This document shows, piece by piece, positions 58,901 to 64,000 of a stretch of DNA of 64,000 nucleotides. A program made the translations under genes and the position numbers. The stretch's first letter is position 1; each line of letters begins with the position of its first letter. This stretch comes from Piezodorus guildinii (lineage: Eukaryota; Arthropoda; Insecta; Hemiptera; Pentatomidae): contig CM041292.1 of NCBI GenBank assembly GCA_023052935.1, positions 142,193,143-142,257,142 on the forward strand, in the 5' to 3' direction. The notes beneath the pieces were generated by a model. It had not been told where the DNA came from. It made no database searches and saw nothing but the letters and a program-made list of their open reading frames with translations.

Positions 58901-59513
58901 ATCTTCTCTTGCGAAATAGGAGGGGGTAATTATTTGATTGCTCTTCCTATCAAGGTCATACATTATAATATTAAATGGAAGTAGGGTATTTTATAATAGT
59001 CAAAACATATGAACACATTGGAAGGTTTCTTTTTATATATCTTTAATTTCCCTTTAAACTTTACTAATATATATTTTAACTAAATTAAAATTTGATTAAC
59101 ATGATAAAATTAAAACTTTAATACTAATATACATTATATGTAACCAATTTAAATTTGTAATTGAAAACTCTTTAAGCCAAACTACTACATAGCTATTTCT
59201 TGCATCACTAGATAGTTGTCTTCTAAGGAAAACATATACCTAGAGATACCATGTCAAAGATACATACTGTATACAATTGTTTCCTATCCTAATGAAACCT
59301 AAACTTCAAGTAACCCTTTAATGTTACTACATTGTATGTTATTTCAAACATTAAAAAAGTGTGGTATGTGTATTACAACAATTTCTAAAAACAGATGAGG
59401 TCCAAAGTGTCATACACAAGATTATAGATTATTGGATTAGAAAATGTTTAGGACAGAATAAAATTTAAAAAACTAATAAAACCAACCTAATTCATAATTT
59501 CATAAACAAAAAA
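55936..59513. other. unassigned AT-rich DNA with homopolymer runs
   Basis: Contains an A25 run near 56546 and a T run near 58101-58123. The reverse frames at 58180-58410 and 58374-58688 are Phe/Ile/Ser-rich products of AT-rich DNA. 58690-58930 is GC-richer with CACACGTGTCGACCC near 58785, unassigned. Confidence 0.4.
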
Positions 59514-60416
59514 TCTGGTGCGGGCAACACACGACTTTCACTTACCTCCGTTTTTAAAATCGATTAACGAATTTTCAAATACAGTAAGAGATCAAAATGA
59601 GTGAAACCATTAAAGTGAAATGGAATTTCTATAGAAACGTGTGTTTCATTAAAAAATCTATTATATTATTATCTAAAATAATCAGTTAGTTTTATGTTTA
59701 TTTCATCACTCTCTATTAACTTTTAAAAGCTTGTGAATGAGATAATATTTTTTCTAAAATCTTTAGCTTTCCTACGGTATATCATACATGTATATTACTG
59801 CTCTTAAGTTCAAAAACGAAAAATTGCATTAAAACATATTTTTTTCTGTTTTCTCCTTTAGTTGGGTATCGAATTTATTCAATATATATATATTTACCTG
59901 TTTTTCATCAGCGTTAACAAGATAATATAGTTATTTTTATTGAATCTAAAAAATTAAATGTACTTTAGAGAATGAAAATTTAAAATATCGGCATTTAAGC
60001 CCTGTCAGACCATTTTAATCAGAATTAAACCTACATGATATTAAAGCCCATTAAATTTTACATCGATATAGCGAGTTTAATCAAAATCGTCGGAACCGTT
60101 TTCGAGAAAATCGAAAAAAGGTGCAAAATGCATGGTTTAAAGTGCCTCTTCTGGTAAGCTCATTTTCATGAAAAAAGTTTTGTCACGTCTCGGGCGTATA
60201 GTTGTCTTAAATATGAAATTTCAGTTTCATAGGACTTACCGTTTCCGCCCGGGAGTTACCACACACACACACACACACACACACAGACCTTTTTGCGGGA
60301 CTTAGTTATTTGGACTCAGGGGACCCTAAAACGTGTATTTCCGTTGAAAACTGGAATTCGAAAATTTTCACGATCAGCTATACTTCCCCTTACTATATAT
60401 GGTAAGTGAAAGTAAA
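59514..60416 (-). mobile_element. repeat family R, copy D, complete, reverse
   Basis: The reverse complement starts TTTTACTTTCACTTACCATA and ends GGAGGTAAGTGAAAGTCGTG, TTGCCCGCACCAGA, so both 12-mer inverted ends are intact. All blocks of copy C are present. It differs by a (TG)n expansion after the CGCAAAAAGGTC block (60260-60286 on the plus strand) and a short (TA)n near 59883. The good match to copy C suggests fairly recent activity. Confidence 0.87.
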
Positions 60417-60497
60417 ATTAAAGTTTTTATTATTTTTGCTTTACTATTAATATCTCAATAAATAAAAATAACTATTAATTAATCTATTGATAAAATA

Positions 60498-61060
60498 TAT
60501 ACTAAGGGAAAGTATTTCATTCATGAAATATACGTACTGATATGACAAATATCTCTTGATGTGACAAAAAATAATCCAGCGAAACGGTCGTGTTTATGTC
60601 ATAAGGCTAGTCCAAAAACGAAAATTTGACGAAAAGGAAATTAAATATTTAAAAGAAATATGAGGTTCTACGATAGATGATCTGGTAGCAAAAAAATCGA
60701 ATATTTGTACTGTTTATTTTACACTTGTTCAACATAATCTCAAAGACTTTTAGATTTAGCTTGGTATATCGATGTACAAGGTAGGTTTCATCGTCAGAAA
60801 AATAATCTTACAGAATTACATATCGTATTTTCAAACTATCTTTATCTAAAGTACCTATCGTTTTGTCTATTTGAAATTATTAGTCATTTCTTATTTTATT
60901 AGGACCTAGTGAGAAATGTTAAAAATACATTTCCTACAAAAAGAGTGGTAGTATGAAGGAATTTAATACCTTTGGATTACAATTGTCTAGACTAAAAAAC
61001 AAAGAAAAAATATAATATGAACAATTAAAAAACAGATTAAAATATGCCGGAAAATAGGAT
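60498..61060 (+). mobile_element. repeat family R, copy F, old diverged
   Basis: CTAAGGGAAAGTATTTC, a TGACAAAAAATAATCCAGCG region, AGCTTGGTATATCGATGTAC, TAGGTTTCATCGTCAG and CTAAAGTACCTATCGTTTTG follow the order of the R unit but at low identity. It begins about 80 bp from copy D in the opposite sense. It may be a sister subfamily. Confidence 0.5.
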
Positions 61061-61129
61061 GTTTTTTTAAATTTTTTATATTTATTGAATATTTAATAAT
61101 TACAACAATGGTAATCAATTCTAAATGGA

Positions 61130-61335
61130 ACTATCTAATACAAGTTGAAAATGCAGCTGGCCACCCAGATGATGATAAGGGGTCAAATGTCTCCATTTTA
61201 ATTGGCTCCATTTCCTGGTTTCCCAGGCCAATAATGTGTCATAATTTCAGCTAGTCTGGAAATGCATCATACTTAATTGGCGAATTATATTCTGGAATCT
61301 CATGCAGCACGCATTTATGCCATATCAATTAAAAT
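61130..61335. promoter_or_regulatory. candidate conserved enhancer-like element
   Basis: About 200 bp of complex, GC-richer sequence with E-boxes CAGCTG (61154-61159) and CAGATG (61166-61171), a GATA site GATAAG (61174-61179), two CCAAT/ATTGG sites (61201-61205, 61228-61232), ATGCAT (61262-61267), TTAATTGG and CATTTATGCC near 61310. No open frame or repeat match. The pattern is like that of conserved animal enhancers, but only comparison with related genomes could show this. Confidence 0.35.
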
Positions 61336-64000
61336 AACATCTCCCTTTTCTAATCACTTAATTCATAGATAATTAACACTATTGTTGATAATTTTAAATG
61401 GTTATGTCATTAGTTTAAATAATTTTCTTCTGTAATTTATACCTAATTAGTCATTATTCCGTCTGAGATTCTATAACATTATCGTAAACCGTAAGTGAAT
61501 TTTTAAATTTAAAGATTTGACTCCATATTTTGCAACATTAATTTAAGCAAAATCCTAAAATATGCCTCATATTTTATAATCTGTCTTTTATATCTTTCTT
61601 TCCTTTGTAATAAAATTGGGAAAAAGAAAAAAATCGCAGGATAATTATCGAAAATATTTTATTTTGTTAAGTTAAATTTGACGTTTTGTTGCCTTTATAC
61701 AATAATTCTCAATAAATTCTATACACATGGTAAATTCCTGAGTAAGGCACACAGAAACGTAGAAACCTCCATAGAAGCGGATAATAAATCATTTATTTCG
61801 ATTTGAATGCTCCTATATAGAAAATTTTAATCAAATACACAAAAATGTATTAAATCCGCAAATTTAAAAAATAATTAAAAGTATTAAACAATGTAATGAG
61901 ACTAAGTTTTTCCCACTCACTAATAAAAGACATACCATACTCATAAAAGAAATAAGAATTTTAAATTTATCTTAATTAGATCAAGAGTTATAGAGTTTTG
62001 CCCACTAAATCGTGTGTTTTTTCCACTGTGGGATGGTTCATTTTTAGTGTAAAATTATTACAAAATTCCTGTTGGATCTGTTGCACCTCCTTTTCATAAT
62101 TCTAATGGTTTTTTTTTGAAAAAAAATAGTTCTCAGAGTTTCATATTTTTTTTTCGTGTAATATGTAGTAATATATAATGATTTGATTTGATTATATCGT
62201 TATCAATAGCAATCTTAAATGAAAAAGCCACAATTTTAATATTGAATCTAAATTGTTGGTTTGGCACCTTTTTCTTAAAAATTTGTATACAGTTTAAAAA
62301 CTCTTGTTAAAGTATATTTCTTCGAGGGGGAAAAAAAAATATGTACGTGGTATTCGAAGTAATAAATTGGAAGGATGCCCTTGACAATGCTGTAATAACT
62401 GACGTCTTATTGATTTATGAGACATATGATAGTTGTTCGTTTTTATCTAACGTTTGTCAGTCGCTTTGAAGTTCAACAAAACGGCTGTAAGTATTCCTTT
62501 TCTCAACAATCTAATATTGCTTTTTGTATTTTGTTTACACTGTTAATTACGTTTTTAGGTAATCAGTTAATCTAGAAATAATACAGACACAAATATTTTT
62601 TACTAACTATTCTCAAATTAAAGTTTTGTAAAAATATTAGACGAGAATTATTGCTTAGGATTATGGTTCCTTAAAATTTAATTTATTCTGATTTGTACGA
62701 AACATGTTTTTTTTTTTAATATCTACTTAAACTTTTAGTTAGGTAGAAGATTATAATACGTTTTGTATTTAATTCCCAAAGAAATAATTATACACTGATA
62801 ATTTCAACCAGGATATGTTGTTAATTATAAACATATTTTTACTTAGTAAATATTATCAACAATCTTTATATACTTGAAAATTTATCATAGCAAAATTTGT
62901 CATTGATGAAAGACCACCATTATGCTATATATTTTGCAAATATGCTTCCTTAAAAAAATAGTTCTTTTAAATCTCTAATAGTTACTTAACAAGTAAAAGA
63001 AGCGTTCCCTTGGCAGATGATTTGGTTTTCTCAACTTTCCTATTTGTTATAAAGATATTAAATTTAGAATTTTATTAATAGAATATCTCTACTTAACTAT
63101 CCCTACGAATTTTACAATTTTTGTAACTAATTAAAAATACTAATTGAAATCATCAATAAACAGTTAATAATTGTAATCAAAAGCAAACAAGAAAAAAATA
63201 AAAAACTACAATTTTATAACATAACATCTTATATCGACTGAAATCTATCAACTATGTATTAAAAGATATTAGGAGAATATGCCCAAATTATTTAAAATTG
63301 ATTTTTGAACCGTATATTATTGACAATGTTTTAAAAAAAAAAACTTTTATTAAATATATTTTCTATAAAGAGGTATAGTAAAATATCTTAATGAATTAAT
63401 TTCAGACGTGCCATTTATTATAGGTGGCCGTTAATGCATGCCCTAGTGAAAGTAGGTCGTGGAACGTGTTAAATTTTATCCAAACTTTTTTTTGGCAAAC
63501 CCCTAGTTTTTCCTAAAAAACAGGGAGTAAAATATTATAATGATATAGTATGTGAGATGCGAATACGTTTGCTGGTATAATAATGGATTTTATCAAAGTT
63601 ATGTAATACCATTTTCGCATTAATGCTCTTCTTACATTGTTGATTAGTTTTAGGTAAGACTAATTCAAATTATATTTGTGTAAATTAAATAACCATTTTT
63701 GCTCTACATTATCAATAAATTTAGTTTGAGTTTATTGAGTAAGGTGTTATAAAAAATTAAAAAAACATGAGTTAAACACTTTTTTAGTATTTTCGTAGCA
63801 TGATAAACAGGTCTCAAAGTAATAATAAAATTGTAGAATTTATTAGGATGTAACACCGTTATAGTAAAAGATAGAATATTTATTAAAAAAAAAAACAGGT
63901 AAAAACCTGAATAAATCTATTTTATTTCATGTTTATGAAGCAGTTATGGAATGAAGTGAGCATATTTAGTGCTTTATATTTAACTCCGGTTGAATACTAC
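61336..64000. other. AT-rich DNA, nothing recognised
   Basis: No gene, repeat family or motif cluster stands out to the right edge. 63410-63475 is slightly GC-richer (GGTGGCCGTTAATGCATGCC). Confidence 0.45.

Noticed and set aside
1..64000. CRISPR array, operon, phage or prokaryotic system
   Set aside because: No regularly spaced direct repeats with unique spacers, no ribosome-binding-site-led gene runs, and all element types are eukaryotic.

Overview
This window looks like AT-rich intergenic and intronic DNA from an invertebrate animal. I judge base composition by eye at about 70% A+T. There are long (TA)n arrays, tRNA-derived SINEs with internal Pol III boxes, non-LTR retrotransposon (LINE) remnants and deleted mariner elements. 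There is no bacterial gene organisation, no operon, no rRNA, no convincing functional tRNA and no CRISPR array. An arthropod-like source fits the mariner and LINE types, but I cannot fix the phylum and other invertebrates remain possible.

Host coding content is almost nil. The best host-gene candidate is a GC-richer open frame at the left edge (1-143), possibly the last coding piece of a gene transcribed into the window. A second candidate is a TATA box with a possible non-coding first exon near 31.66-31.81 kb. Almost all other short open frames are chance products of AT-rich or low-complexity sequence, or lie inside decayed mobile elements.

Layout: 0-2.2 kb holds the edge frame, AT-rich DNA and a (TA)n array. 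2.2-7.2 kb holds a LINE tail, SINE family B, a foldback element, a strong small hairpin, a repeat-family R fragment, a small MITE-like element and SINEs B and A. 8.6-9.5 kb is a decayed mariner. 11.1-12.0 kb has reversed SINEs A and C. 13.0-13.3 kb is a near-perfect foldback. 14-17 kb has microsatellites and a third foldback with perfect 73-bp arms. 18.4-21.5 kb is a GC-richer stretch with possible regulatory DNA. 24.0-26.4 kb has two LINE 3' coding remnants and two (TA)n arrays. 26.4-30.9 kb is a desert. 31.0-33.4 kb has SINE C, the candidate promoter, a 910-bp deleted mariner with good terminal repeats and SINE A. 34.9-40.2 kb has SINE fragments and a 55-base T run. 42-43.1 kb is repeat R with a MITE nested inside it. 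45.2-46.2 kb has a LINE reverse-transcriptase remnant and a possible fourth SINE. 50.4-52.1 kb has two head-to-tail R copies. 55.5-55.9 kb is a motif-rich candidate regulatory block. 59.5-61.1 kb has two more R copies. 61.13-61.34 kb is another candidate regulatory element.

The most interesting signals are two repeat families. The first is a set of three foldback elements. One carries an intact CTGANGA...GAAAC core next to ACGTC, a second carries the same kind of core next to ACGTT, and the third carries a degenerate one. This pattern is reminiscent of the hammerhead-ribozyme motifs reported in terminal repeats of Penelope-like retroelements. The second is a roughly 0.9-kb family (here called R) in six copies, with inverted subterminal 12-mers and a palindrome at its start. 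Both calls come from reading the sequence by eye and need alignment and folding to confirm.
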